Source of the DNA: Synergistales bacterium
GTDB lineage: Bacteria; Synergistota; Synergistia; Synergistales; Aminithiophilaceae
NCBI GenBank assembly: GCA_018433595.1
Contig: JAHDQY010000001.1
Coordinates: 1 to 64,000, forward strand
DNA length: 64,000 bases
Direction: 5' to 3'
In this document: positions 46,807 to 55,276 of the stretch, in pieces
Position numbering within the stretch: position 1 is the first letter of the stretch
Layout: the number at the start of each line of letters is the position of its first letter
Notes under the pieces: generated by a model
Databases searched by the model: none
Seen by the model: only the letters and a program-made list of their open reading frames with translations
What the model was told of the DNA's origin: nothing
Made by a program: the position numbers and the translations under genes

Positions 46807-46938
46807 CGGCCTTTGCGGGATAAATTCCTCAGGTCAGGGGACGGATCTTCTTTCCGTCTTCCTCAGGATAGCCTAGAAGGGATTCGCCGCAGGCGCAACC
46901 GCCGTTCGAAAGCGGATCAGGAAGGGAGGCAGCAGAGG

Positions 46939-47493
46939 ATGAACAAGAGCGCATTGGTGCCCCTTGCCGAGGGGTTCGAGGAGATCGAGGCCGTCACCGT
47001 CATCGACGTCCTGAGGCGCGCCGGGGTGACCGTTGTCACGGCCTCCGTCGGAGAGGGGCCCGTCAAAGGAGCCCACGGCCTCGCCGTCGGCACCGACACG
47101 AGGCTGGAGGCCTGTCGGGACAGGGCCTTCGACCTTATCGTCCTGCCCGGGGGGATGCCCGGTGCCACTCACCTGGCCCGGTCCCGGACTCTCGAAGTGA
47201 TGGTGAAACGCCACGCCGGCGAAGGTCGGCTTCTGGCGGCCATCTGCGCCGCTCCGGCCGTCGTCCTCCATTCGTGGGGCCTTCTCAAAGGTAAGGGCAA
47301 GGTCGCCGTCTACCCGGCCTTCCGGGACGACCTCGACGGGGAGAACCGCTCCGACGAAAGGCTCTGCCTCGGTCCGAATCTCGTCACGGCGGCCGGTCCC
47401 GGTGTGGCCATGAAGTTCGCCCTGGCCCTCGTCCGTCTCCTTGGAGGGCGGGAAAAGGCCGACGAGCTGGCCCGGGCCATGCTCGTCGGCTGA
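46939..47493 (+). CDS. DJ-1/PfpI-family protein
   Basis: This 184-residue protein of the DJ-1/ThiJ superfamily has EGFEEIE near the N-terminus with the conserved glutamate, LPGGMPGATHL, and the nucleophile elbow AAICAAPAVVL with a reactive cysteine. Relatives act as glyoxalases, deglycases or oxidative-stress proteins; the precise role is unknown. ATG 46939 has AGAGG nearby. It stands between oppositely oriented genes. Confidence 0.87.
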   Translation: MNKSALVPLAEGFEEIEAVTVIDVLRRAGVTVVTASVGEGPVKGAHGLAVGTDTRLEACRDRAFDLIVLPGGMPGATHLARSRTLEVMVKRHAGEGRLLAAICAAPAVVLHSWGLLKGKGKVAVYPAFRDDLDGENRSDERLCLGPNLVTAAGPGVAMKFALALVRLLGGREKADELARAMLVG

Positions 47494-47515
47494 AGTCTCT
47501 TTCGCCCTTCTCCGC

Positions 47516-47995
47516 TCAGTCCAGTTCGATTCGGAGAAGGACGTCCCTGCCGGCCGAGACGGACCCCGTGGCGGCCGCGAAGGACTTGAGGCGGTCGCCG
47601 CCGGTGATCACGACGGGGGTCACTGCCGAAGGGGCCTTGGCGGCGATAAGGGCGGGATCGAAGCGGACGATGGCCTGACCGGCCTTGACCTGGTCGCCCT
47701 TGGAGGCGAGACGGGTGAATCCCTCCCCCTGGAGGGCCACCGTCTCGATGCCGATGTGAACCAGCAGCTCGATCCCTTCAGGGCTCCTGATGCCGAAGGC
47801 ATGTCCCGTGGAGAAGAAGACGACGAGCTCTCCGTCGCAGGGGGCCACGACGAGCCCGTCGCCGTCGGGTTCGATGGCGACGCCGTCGCCGACCATGCGC
47901 CCCGAAAAGACGGGGTCGGGCACCTCCTCGATAGGGATCACCCGTCCCGAGAGGGGAGCCAGAACGTCGAGGTGCCTTCGGGTCCGACAGAACAT
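47516..47995 (-). CDS. crr: PTS glucose-family EIIA component
   Basis: This 159-residue phosphocarrier has the active-site histidine in ELLVHIGIETV and the partner histidine region STGHAFGI. It passes phosphate from HPr to the EIIB domain of the GlcNAc transporter encoded at 50899. It is the last gene of the amino-sugar operon, six bases after the previous one. Confidence 0.9.
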   Translation of the reverse strand: MFCRTRRHLDVLAPLSGRVIPIEEVPDPVFSGRMVGDGVAIEPDGDGLVVAPCDGELVVFFSTGHAFGIRSPEGIELLVHIGIETVALQGEGFTRLASKGDQVKAGQAIVRFDPALIAAKAPSAVTPVVITGGDRLKSFAAATGSVSAGRDVLLRIELD

Positions 47996-48001
47996 GGCGC
48001 C

Positions 48002-48985
48002 CTACCGGACCGTCGAGGCGGCCATGCGCCGCCAGGCGTGACGGCGGCCACGGATGGCGATGGAGTAGGCCAGGATGTTCTCCGGCACGGCGATGCCGGG
48101 ATAGCCCGAATCGCCGATGTGGTGCAGGTCGGCGCCGCAGCTTTTGGCCCAGAGGGCGATCTGGCGGATCGTCGCCTCGTCGGAGCCCTCCTGGGAGGTG
48201 CCGATCGTCGTCATGGCGAGAGCTCTTCCGCCGTGAACGGCGTCGATGAGGCCGCGCACCTGTTCGACGGAGACGCCGGGGACCGTCCCCGGCGCGGGGA
48301 GCAGCACGATGTCGGCTCCGGCCTCGACAAGGCGGGTGACGACGGCTTCGTCGGCGATATCCCGCCCCGCCTCGCCGGGCGATCCGGCGGCGTGCATCTT
48401 CCCGGCGGCGAGGATCATGTCGGGACCGACGGCGCCGCGAAGGGCCCCCAAGGCTTCGACGATGGAGGCCAGGGTGACTCCCGTGGCCGGGTTTCCCGTA
48501 AGGACGATCATGTCCGCGCCCTGCTCCCTGGCGAGCAGGGCGTTTTCCGTCGTGGCCCGGCGCCCCTCGGGAACCCTGGCCCGGGGGCCCAGGACGGCTT
48601 CCTCGGCGTCGACAGGCTCGAGATTGACGGCGACGGGGCGCCCCACAAGGGCCTTGAGGGCGGCGATGCTTCCGGGATCGCCCTTGCCCTCGCCGTAGCC
48701 CGAGGCGTTGCGGTAGGTGCGGAGGAAAAATCCGTCGTCGTCTCCCGCGGAAGCGATCCCCTCGATGCGGGGAGAGCGGACGTCGAACATATTGAGCAGG
48801 ATCAGGTCGGCTCCGAAGGCCCGGGCCAGCTCGGCGTTGGTCACGTCGCCCAGCAGCGGGGGCGACGGGGCGATGATTTCGGCGACGAGGGTGCGCCCCT
48901 CGGCGGCCCGGATGCTCTCCAGCAGCTCCCGTCCCGTCATGCGGGCCAGGTCGGAGGCATCGGCATCGAGCATGCGTCGTACCAT
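48002..48985 (-). CDS. PTS-associated predicted TIM-barrel protein of unknown function
   Basis: This 327-residue protein has barrel-like repeats: VAEIIAPSPPLLGDVTNAE, GADLILLNMFDVRSP, AVNLEPVD, DMIVLTGNPATG and GADIVLLPAPGTVPGV. Similar proteins, sometimes labelled haloacid dehalogenase-like or DUF7916, are found beside sugar PTS genes. No catalytic assignment is possible. ATG 48985 follows GGAGAGGAGA. Its place between nagB and the EIIA gene suggests an amino-sugar or salvage role. Confidence 0.68.
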   Translation of the reverse strand: MVRRMLDADASDLARMTGRELLESIRAAEGRTLVAEIIAPSPPLLGDVTNAELARAFGADLILLNMFDVRSPRIEGIASAGDDDGFFLRTYRNASGYGEGKGDPGSIAALKALVGRPVAVNLEPVDAEEAVLGPRARVPEGRRATTENALLAREQGADMIVLTGNPATGVTLASIVEALGALRGAVGPDMILAAGKMHAAGSPGEAGRDIADEAVVTRLVEAGADIVLLPAPGTVPGVSVEQVRGLIDAVHGGRALAMTTIGTSQEGSDEATIRQIALWAKSCGADLHHIGDSGYPGIAVPENILAYSIAIRGRRHAWRRMAASTVR

Positions 48986-48999
48986 GGCGGTCTCCTCTC

Positions 49000-49728
49000 C
49001 TATCGCAGCAGCCGCGCTGCGGCCTCGTCGACGATGGCCGTGGCGTCGGGGTGCAGTTGCAGCACCGAAGCGGGCAATTCGGGCGTAACCGGACCCAGGA
49101 CGGCGCCCCGGAGCGCCTCGGCCTTCTCCGGGCCCGAGGCCAGCAGGAGGAGGCTCCGGGCCCTCATGATGGTCCTGATCCCCATGGTGACGGCCCTTTT
49201 GGGAACCTTGCCGGCGTCGGAGAAGAACCGGGCGTTGGCCTCGATGGTGCTGCTGTCGAGGCGGACGCAGTGGGTTCCCTTTTCGAACTTCACGTCGGGC
49301 TCGTTGAAGCCGATGTGCCCGTCGCGGCCGAGGCCCAGGATCTGGAGGTCGATTCCCCCGGCCCGCTCGATGGAGGCCTCGTAGCGCCGGCACTCGGCGG
49401 CCATGTCCGAAGCGTCCCCGTCGGGAAGGTGGCGTCGTTCGGGAGGGACGTTGACGAAGCGGAAGAAATGCTCCTCCATGTAGCGGTGGTAGCTGTCGGG
49501 GTCTTCAGGCGCCAGGCCGATGTACTCGTCGAGGTTGAAGGTCGATACGCCGGAAAAATCGATGTCTCCCGACCGATGGAGCCGCACCAGCTCCCGGTAG
49601 AGCCCTTTGGGAGTGTCGCCGGTGGCGAGGCCCAGAACGCAGTCGGGTTTCAGGATGATGCGGCCGGCGACGACATAGGCCGCCTTGCGGCTCATCTGGT
49701 CATAGTCCGCTGCCATCACGACGTGCAT
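49000..49728 (-). CDS. nagB: glucosamine-6-phosphate deaminase
   Basis: NagB converts glucosamine-6-phosphate to fructose-6-phosphate and ammonia. The 242-residue protein has LGLATGDTPKGLYREL, FNLDEYIGL with the catalytic aspartate, LGLGRDGHIGFNEP with the catalytic histidine, and TMGIRTIMRA. ATG 49728 overlaps the nagA end by 13 bases; a GGGAGG lies about 13 bases upstream. Confidence 0.94.
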   Translation of the reverse strand: MHVVMAADYDQMSRKAAYVVAGRIILKPDCVLGLATGDTPKGLYRELVRLHRSGDIDFSGVSTFNLDEYIGLAPEDPDSYHRYMEEHFFRFVNVPPERRHLPDGDASDMAAECRRYEASIERAGGIDLQILGLGRDGHIGFNEPDVKFEKGTHCVRLDSSTIEANARFFSDAGKVPKRAVTMGIRTIMRARSLLLLASGPEKAEALRGAVLGPVTPELPASVLQLHPDATAIVDEAAARLLR

Positions 49729-50858
49729 GGGCGTCGAAAGACCTCCCTTCCTCCAACGAAGGTTTTTTTCACCTGCCAGGCCTCGTCGAGAAGGACGAAA
49801 TCGGCCCGGCATCCCGGTTCGAGACGGCCCCGGGCCCTCTCCCCGAGGAGACGGGCCGGATTTTCCGAGACGAGGCGCACCGCCTCCCAGAGGGGGAGCC
49901 CCGTCTCGGAAGCGAAATTGACCAGGGCCTGATCGAGGGTGAGGACGCTTCCGGCCAGGGTGCCGTCGGCCAGCGTCGCCTCGGCTCCGTGGACGGATAC
50001 GCTCTGTCCGCCCAGCTCCCACTCCCCTTCTCCGAGGCCGGCTCCGCGCATGGCATCGGAGATGAGGACGATCCGGCCCGACCCCTTCGCCTTGAGGACG
50101 AGGCGGAAGACGGCCCGATGGGAGTGGACGCCGTCGGCGATGAACTCGCAGAAGACGTCGGCGTCCAGGGCCGCTCCGGCGAGGCCGGGGGTTCGGTGGT
50201 GAAAGGGAGCCATGCCGTTGAAAAGATGGGTGACGCTGGAGGCCCCCCGGCGGAAGGCCTCCATGGCCTGTTCGTAGGTGGCCGACGAGTGCCCCAGCGA
50301 GGCGACGATCCCCTCTTCGGCGAGGGCCGCCAGGAAACGCCCCCCGTCGTCCTCTTCGGGCGCGAAGGTCACCAGGCGCAGCACGTCGCGATGGCGACGG
50401 ACGAAATCGGGATCGGGGCGCCTCAGAAAGGTTCCGTCCTGGGCGCCGAGGCGGGCGGCGCTGAGATAGGGGCCTTCCAGGTGGGCTCCCAGCACCCGGG
50501 CGCCCTCCCATTCCTGGTTCATGGCTTGTCGGATTCCGGCCAGAGCCGCTTCGATGCGGGCTTCGTCCGTGGTCATGGTGGTCGGGCAGAAGGCGGTGAC
50601 GCCGTGGGCGGCGAGGCTTCGGGCGATGGTCTCCAGGGGGGCGGGGCCGCCGTCCATGGCATCGACGCCGCAGGCGCCGTGGACGTGAACATCGATGAAT
50701 CCGGGGGCCGCCCAGGCGCCTTCCGCGTCGACCGTCTCGACTCCGCCGGGGAGATCCTGCTCGGAGAGGACGGCCTCGATCCGCTCGCCAAAGAGAAGGG
50801 CCGCCCCCTCGACCCAGGTCTTTCCCGTGACGAGTTTGCCTCCTGCAATCGCCTTCAT
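49716..50858 (-). CDS. nagA: N-acetylglucosamine-6-phosphate deacetylase
   Basis: NagA removes acetate from GlcNAc-6-phosphate, feeding NagB. The 380-residue amidohydrolase has GFIDVHVHG, the metal glutamate in HLEGPYLS, GHSSAT and THLFNGM histidines, and the catalytic aspartate in LISDAM. ATG 50858 follows GGAGG. It lies between the PTS transporter gene and nagB. Confidence 0.94.
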   Translation of the reverse strand: MKAIAGGKLVTGKTWVEGAALLFGERIEAVLSEQDLPGGVETVDAEGAWAAPGFIDVHVHGACGVDAMDGGPAPLETIARSLAAHGVTAFCPTTMTTDEARIEAALAGIRQAMNQEWEGARVLGAHLEGPYLSAARLGAQDGTFLRRPDPDFVRRHRDVLRLVTFAPEEDDGGRFLAALAEEGIVASLGHSSATYEQAMEAFRRGASSVTHLFNGMAPFHHRTPGLAGAALDADVFCEFIADGVHSHRAVFRLVLKAKGSGRIVLISDAMRGAGLGEGEWELGGQSVSVHGAEATLADGTLAGSVLTLDQALVNFASETGLPLWEAVRLVSENPARLLGERARGRLEPGCRADFVLLDEAWQVKKTFVGGREVFRRPCTS

Positions 50859-50898
50859 CGCCGTCGCCTCCGCTTCGCCTGATCGCGCTTTTGCGAGC

Positions 50899-52281
50899 CT
50901 ATTTCTTCATGTGCCGCTTCATGGCGTCCGCCAGCAGCTCCGCCTTGGTGCCGATGACGATCTGCATGGTCCTGGCGTCGGGGCGGATGAGCCCCGTGGC
51001 GCCGAGAGCCCGGATCCGGGCGTCGTCGACGAGGGAGCCGTCCTTCAGAACGAGGCGCAGGCGGGTGATGCAGGCGTCGATCTGCTCGACGTTTTCCGCC
51101 CCGCCCAGCCGGGCGACGTACTCTTCGGCCAGCTGAGCCAGATCGGCCGCCGAGACGGCCTTTGCCGTCGCCCCCGTCGCCTCGGCCTCTCGGCCCGGTG
51201 TGGGAAGATCCATGGCCTTGATGATGAAGACGAAAAGGAAGTAGTAGACGACGGCGAAAGCCAGGCCGATGGGGATGATCATCCATCCCTTGGTGGAGAG
51301 GCCGTAATTGAGGAAGTAGTCGATGGCGCCGGCCGAGAAGCCGAATCCGTGATGGACGCCGAACATCTCGCAGAGGGCCAGGGAGGCGCCGGAGAGGAGC
51401 GAGTGAGCCACGTAAAGGACGGGGGCGAGGAACATGAAGGCGAATTCGATGGGTTCGGTGATGCCCGTGAGAAAGGAGGTGAGGGCGACGCTGAGGAGGA
51501 TGCCCGCCACGGCCTTTTTGTTCTCCGAGCGGGAGGTGGTGTACATGGCGAGAGCCGCCGCGGGCAGGGCGAACATCATGATGGGGAAAAAGCCCGTCAT
51601 GAAGATTCCCGCCGTTGGGTCTCCGGCGAAGAAGCGATGGAGATCGCCCGTGACGATCTTGCCTGCGGCGTCGGTGTAATCGCCGAAGACGAACCAGACG
51701 AGGCTGTTCAGGACATGATGGAGGCCGACGGGAATGAGGAGGCGGTTCAGGGTGCCGAAGGCGAAGGCGCCCAGCAGGCCGGCTCCGATGATCCACTGCC
51801 CCACGCCGTGGATGGCGTTCTGAATGGGGGGCCAGAGGTAGCCGAAGACGAGGGCCAGCGCGATGCTGGCGGCGGAGGCGGCGATGGGGACGAAGCGCTT
51901 GCCGCCGAAGAAACCGAGGAAATCGGGAAGCTTGATATCGTGGTACCTGTTGTAGAGAAGCCCCGCCACGATGCCGGAGATGATGCCCGCCAGAACGCCC
52001 ATGTTGATCGTCTCGTTGATCGTGACGACGGCCTTGGTGAGCGTCAGGTAACCCACGGCCCCGGCGAGGGCGGCCGCGCCGCCGCCGTCGAAGGCGATTC
52101 CCACGGCGACGCCGATGGCGAAAAGGAGTGCCAGATTGTCGAAAATGGCCGCCCCGGCCTGCATGACGAAGGGAATGTCGAGAACGTCTCCGGCCCCCAG
52201 TCTGAGGAGCAATGCCGCCGCCGGGAGGACCGCCACAGGAAGCATCAACGCCTTGCCTAGCTTCTGCAACCTTCCGAGCAT
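50899..52281 (-). CDS. nagE: PTS N-acetylglucosamine-type EIIBC transporter
   Basis: This 460-residue protein has an EIIC membrane domain with about ten helices (LMLPVAVLPAAALLLRLGAG, GITEPIEFAFMF) and a C-terminal EIIB domain with the phospho-cysteine in IDACITRLRL. It imports and phosphorylates GlcNAc or a related hexose. EIIA is encoded separately at 47516. ATG 52281 is preferred over GTG 52290 because GAGGAAGG then lies eight bases away. Confidence 0.9.
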   Translation of the reverse strand: MLGRLQKLGKALMLPVAVLPAAALLLRLGAGDVLDIPFVMQAGAAIFDNLALLFAIGVAVGIAFDGGGAAALAGAVGYLTLTKAVVTINETINMGVLAGIISGIVAGLLYNRYHDIKLPDFLGFFGGKRFVPIAASAASIALALVFGYLWPPIQNAIHGVGQWIIGAGLLGAFAFGTLNRLLIPVGLHHVLNSLVWFVFGDYTDAAGKIVTGDLHRFFAGDPTAGIFMTGFFPIMMFALPAAALAMYTTSRSENKKAVAGILLSVALTSFLTGITEPIEFAFMFLAPVLYVAHSLLSGASLALCEMFGVHHGFGFSAGAIDYFLNYGLSTKGWMIIPIGLAFAVVYYFLFVFIIKAMDLPTPGREAEATGATAKAVSAADLAQLAEEYVARLGGAENVEQIDACITRLRLVLKDGSLVDDARIRALGATGLIRPDARTMQIVIGTKAELLADAMKRHMKK

Positions 52282-52331
52282 TCGTAACACCTTCCTCTAT
52301 AGGTATTGGGGAGTTCCGCTCCCCTGCAAGC

Positions 52332-53066
52332 CTAAATTCCGAAGGCGATCTCGTACTTGAAGCGCTTGCCTCTGTAGATGCACTTGGAGTATTCCACAGC
52401 GACCTGGGGCTCGGCGTAGGCGACGCGTCGGAAGAGGAGAACGGGCGTTCCTGGATCGAGATCGAGCTGTCCGGCCTCGAAATCGGAGCAGAGGACGGGC
52501 TCGATCGTCTGGCGGGCGTGAGAGAGCCTCATGGAGAAATCCGTTCTCATGAGGTCGTAAAGGGACCTTCCTTCAAGAAGATCGCGGGAGAGCCCGGGAA
52601 AGCGGCAGCGGGGGACCCAGGCGTTTTCCAGAGAGAAGGGCTCCCCTTCGACGTAGCGCAGGCGCAGGATGTTGAAGACCGTCGCCTCCTGAGGCGACAG
52701 ATCCAGGACCTCCCGTATGGTGCGTGAGGCCTCTTCCTCGCCGAAGGCGAGGATCCGCGTCCAGGCCTCCAGCCCCGCCGCGCGGATGTTATCGGAAAAG
52801 CCGGTCAGACACGACGAGGTGCACGTCGGCTTGGGGGAGGCGACGAACGTCCCCCGTCCCCGCTCTCGGTAGAGGACGCCCTCGTGGACGAGAGCCGACA
52901 CGGCCTTGCTCGCCGTCATGCGGCTGATGCCGAAGCGTTCGCAGATGTCGCGCTCGGAAGGGATGGAATCGCCCGGCGCCAGATCATCGTCATCGACCAT
53001 CGTCTGAAGGATCTCTTTCAGCTGGTAGTAGAGCGGAACGACACTCTCTTTGTCCAGTTTGCGCAC
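52332..53066 (-). CDS. nagR: GntR/HutC-family repressor, NagR-like
   Basis: This 244-residue regulator has an N-terminal winged helix (VVPLYYQLKEIL, SERDICERFGISRMTASKAV, YRERGRGTFV) and a C-terminal UTRA effector domain. It probably binds GlcN-6-P or GlcNAc-6-P and controls the amino-sugar operon it heads. GTG 53066 is chosen: AAGGGGGAG lies six bases before it, and the length then equals that of NagR proteins. An operator-like site lies 41 bases upstream. Confidence 0.88.
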   Translation of the reverse strand: MRKLDKESVVPLYYQLKEILQTMVDDDDLAPGDSIPSERDICERFGISRMTASKAVSALVHEGVLYRERGRGTFVASPKPTCTSSCLTGFSDNIRAAGLEAWTRILAFGEEEASRTIREVLDLSPQEATVFNILRLRYVEGEPFSLENAWVPRCRFPGLSRDLLEGRSLYDLMRTDFSMRLSHARQTIEPVLCSDFEAGQLDLDPGTPVLLFRRVAYAEPQVAVEYSKCIYRGKRFKYEIAFGI

Positions 53067-53106
53067 GGGAGACTCCCCCTTGACCATCCAAGTGGCATAG
53101 ATGTCA

Positions 53107-53122
53107 TGTGGACTATACCACA
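53107..53122. promoter_or_regulatory. NagR/DasR-type operator
   Basis: TGTGGACTATACCACA has inverted TGTGG/CCACA arms. Its core TGGACTATACCA matches ten of twelve positions of the DasR/NagR consensus TGGTCTAGACCA. It covers the leftward -10 box, giving autoregulation of the nag operon. Confidence 0.72.
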
Positions 53123-53140
53123 ACGGGGGCAACTTGTCCT
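53112..53140 (-). promoter_or_regulatory. promoter of the nag operon
   Basis: Read leftward, AGGACA (53135-53140), 17 bases and TATAGT (53112-53117). The -10 box lies inside the NagR-type palindrome. Confidence 0.5.
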
Positions 53141-53156
53141 GACCTTGACAGCGGGG

Positions 53157-53185
53157 TTTCTTCCTCTCGGGAGAACGGCTATAAT
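53157..53185 (+). promoter_or_regulatory. promoter of the corrinoid protein gene
   Basis: A perfect TATAAT lies at 53180-53185. The -35 position at the normal spacing is only TTTCTT; a perfect TTGACA exists at 53145 but is too far away (29 bases). Confidence 0.5.
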
Positions 53186-53225
53186 TTAACGAGTCATCTT
53201 GGTTTTGATCGGAAGGATGAGTGCA

Positions 53226-53864
53226 ATGGATCTGTCCCCCTTGGACCGTGTCGCCGAGAGCGTGCTTGGAGGCAAGGAAGAAGAGACCCGTCATGAAGTT
53301 CTGACCGCCCTAGGGGCAGGTGTCGCTCCCAGACGGGTCCTCGAAGAAGGTCTTCTGGCCGCCATGGACGAGGTCGGTGTCCGCTTCAGGGAGGGGGAAA
53401 TGACGGTTCCGGAAGTGGTCTTGGCCGCCAAGGCCATGCAGTCCGGCCTCGAGGTCCTTCGGCCTCTTCTTCGGGACGAGGAAAACAGGGGAAAGGGGAC
53501 CGTTCTGACCGTTACCGTCGAGGGCGACCTTCACGACCTCGGCGTCAAGCTTGTGGGAATGATGCTCGAAGCGTCCGGCTTCGAGGTGATCAACATGGGG
53601 GTGGACGTTCCGGCCCAGGCCATCGTCGATAAGGTGAAGGAAGTGAACCCCCGGATCCTGGCCCTTTCGGCCATGCTGACGACGACGATGAAAAACATGA
53701 AACAGGTGGTGGACCTGCTGCGCGAAGAGGGACTGGAAGAGCGCGTCGTCATCATGGTCGGCGGCGTTCCCCTTTCTCCGGAAATCGCGCGCAAGCTGGG
53801 AGCCCATTACTCGGCCGATGCCGGCGAAGCCGTCGATGTCGCCAAAAGGCTTCTAGGTCTCTGA
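53226..53864 (+). CDS. orphan corrinoid (cobalamin-binding) methyl-carrier protein
   Basis: This 212-residue protein has a four-helix N-terminal part and a B12-binding domain with DLHDLG, the DxHxxG cobalt-ligand motif, and later ALSAMLTTTMKNM and VGGVPLS. Such proteins carry methyl groups for MtaB/MtbB/MttB-type methyltransferases. No methyltransferase or reactivase gene is adjacent, and the flanking genes point elsewhere. ATG 53226 has GGAAGG nine bases upstream. Confidence 0.9.
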   Translation: MDLSPLDRVAESVLGGKEEETRHEVLTALGAGVAPRRVLEEGLLAAMDEVGVRFREGEMTVPEVVLAAKAMQSGLEVLRPLLRDEENRGKGTVLTVTVEGDLHDLGVKLVGMMLEASGFEVINMGVDVPAQAIVDKVKEVNPRILALSAMLTTTMKNMKQVVDLLREEGLEERVVIMVGGVPLSPEIARKLGAHYSADAGEAVDVAKRLLGL

Positions 53865-53922
53865 TCGCTTCTTTTCCAGCTTCTTGTCGTCGCCCGACGC
53901 GACCGACTTCGTGAATATCCCT

Positions 53923-53966
53923 AAAGGCAGTGGGGCCGGACGCTGACGTCCGGCCCCACTGCCTTT
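53923..53966. terminator. bidirectional terminator between convergent genes
   Basis: A perfect 20-pair stem starts AAAGGCAGTGGGG, with loop CTGA; it ends in TTTGTTT on the plus strand and in TTTAGGG read leftward. It serves the corrinoid gene and the symporter gene. Confidence 0.85.
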
Positions 53967-53991
53967 GTTTCGATGGAAATCAAGGCCGTTT

Positions 53992-55263
53992 TTATGCTGG
54001 CTGTGCGGGGTGAATCGCCTTTTTCAGCCAATCCTTGCCTTCGACGAGGCGGGTGATGACCATTGCAGAAGCCGTGTCACCGCAGGAGCTGATCATTGTT
54101 GCGGCCGGATCGACGAGCCATCCGATTGTTGCAATAATGCCGAATGCCTCGGGAGGGAATCCATACATGCTGACAATGAGCATCTCGGCGATCATCCCGC
54201 CCCCTGGAATTCCGGACATGACGACGCCTCCCATAACGGTGATCAGCAATGCCGTTGCGTAGGTCCCCCAACCGGTGAAAGGCATCCCGAAAAGCCCGAA
54301 AAGGAAGGAGATTTTGAGAATGCCGCTGAGGCAGGCAGCCTCCATGTGGGCCGTCGCTCCGACGGGAAGCACCACTTCACGGATCTCCTTGGGAATGCCG
54401 ATTCGTGCTGCGGCTTCAAGGTTGACGGGAAGGTTGGCAATGCTGCTCTGTGTTCCGACCGCAGTTACAGAGGGGGCGATGATGTTTTTCCAGAAACGGC
54501 GCACCCCGTCGCTGTTGCCTCCGATATAAGCGTAAATGGAGAAGGCGATGAAATAATAGGCGAAGAGTACGGAGTGGTAGATCAGCATGCTTCTGGCATA
54601 GGAACCCAGAAGATTGGGGCCGAAATCGCCGACTAGGGCGGCAAAGAAGGCTGCAAGTCCGATAGGAGCGTAATACATGACAAGTTTTACAATATTCATC
54701 ACGGCTTCAGTCAGACGATCGAACATCTGGGCTACGGGTCGTCCTCGTTCTCCCATCATGTTGATGGCAATCCCAAGCAAAATGCAGAACACGATTAGGG
54801 GTAGCATGTGACTTTTTGAAAGGAGCATGTGAAAGTCTGTTACAGTAAAAGCTTTTACAAGCTGTTCCGAGGTGTTTAGAGTTTTAATTGATTCGACTGC
54901 TTCCATTTCAATTTCAAATCCTAGAGCCGGTGGGAATATTTTGACGACTGCCAGCATGCACAAGGCAGCAATTGTTGAAGTGACAGCAAAAACCAAAAAC
55001 ATACTCCACATTAATTTCTTAAGCTTTTTAAAGTCAGAAAAATTAGCAATTGCACTTGTTACGCTGAAAAGAACTACTGGAACCACAAGCATAAACAATA
55101 AATTCATGAACACTTCGCCAAATGGACGTAATGCGACAGCTTTTTCTCCAAATGTTATTCCGATAAAACACCCAACGGCTATTGAAGTCAATAAAATAGC
55201 AGGAAATTTGTAGTTTTTCCAAAAGCTACTAAAAAAGGATGATTTTTTGCCGTTAGTTATCAT
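53992..55263 (-). CDS. Na+/H+-coupled dicarboxylate/amino acid symporter (DAACS family)
   Basis: This 423-residue polytopic protein of the GltP/DctA/SstT family shows VGTQSSIANLP (hairpin 1), LPVGATAHMEAA, SGIPGGGMI (hairpin 2) and DPAATMISSCGDTASAMVI, the substrate and sodium sites. It is adjacent to a D-cysteine desulfhydrase-type enzyme, so an amino acid such as cysteine, serine or alanine is a reasonable substrate. The first half of the gene is AT-rich compared with the rest. Confidence 0.88.
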   Translation of the reverse strand: MITNGKKSSFFSSFWKNYKFPAILLTSIAVGCFIGITFGEKAVALRPFGEVFMNLLFMLVVPVVLFSVTSAIANFSDFKKLKKLMWSMFLVFAVTSTIAALCMLAVVKIFPPALGFEIEMEAVESIKTLNTSEQLVKAFTVTDFHMLLSKSHMLPLIVFCILLGIAINMMGERGRPVAQMFDRLTEAVMNIVKLVMYYAPIGLAAFFAALVGDFGPNLLGSYARSMLIYHSVLFAYYFIAFSIYAYIGGNSDGVRRFWKNIIAPSVTAVGTQSSIANLPVNLEAAARIGIPKEIREVVLPVGATAHMEAACLSGILKISFLFGLFGMPFTGWGTYATALLITVMGGVVMSGIPGGGMIAEMLIVSMYGFPPEAFGIIATIGWLVDPAATMISSCGDTASAMVITRLVEGKDWLKKAIHPAQPA

Positions 55264-55276
55264 GATTGCATCTCCT

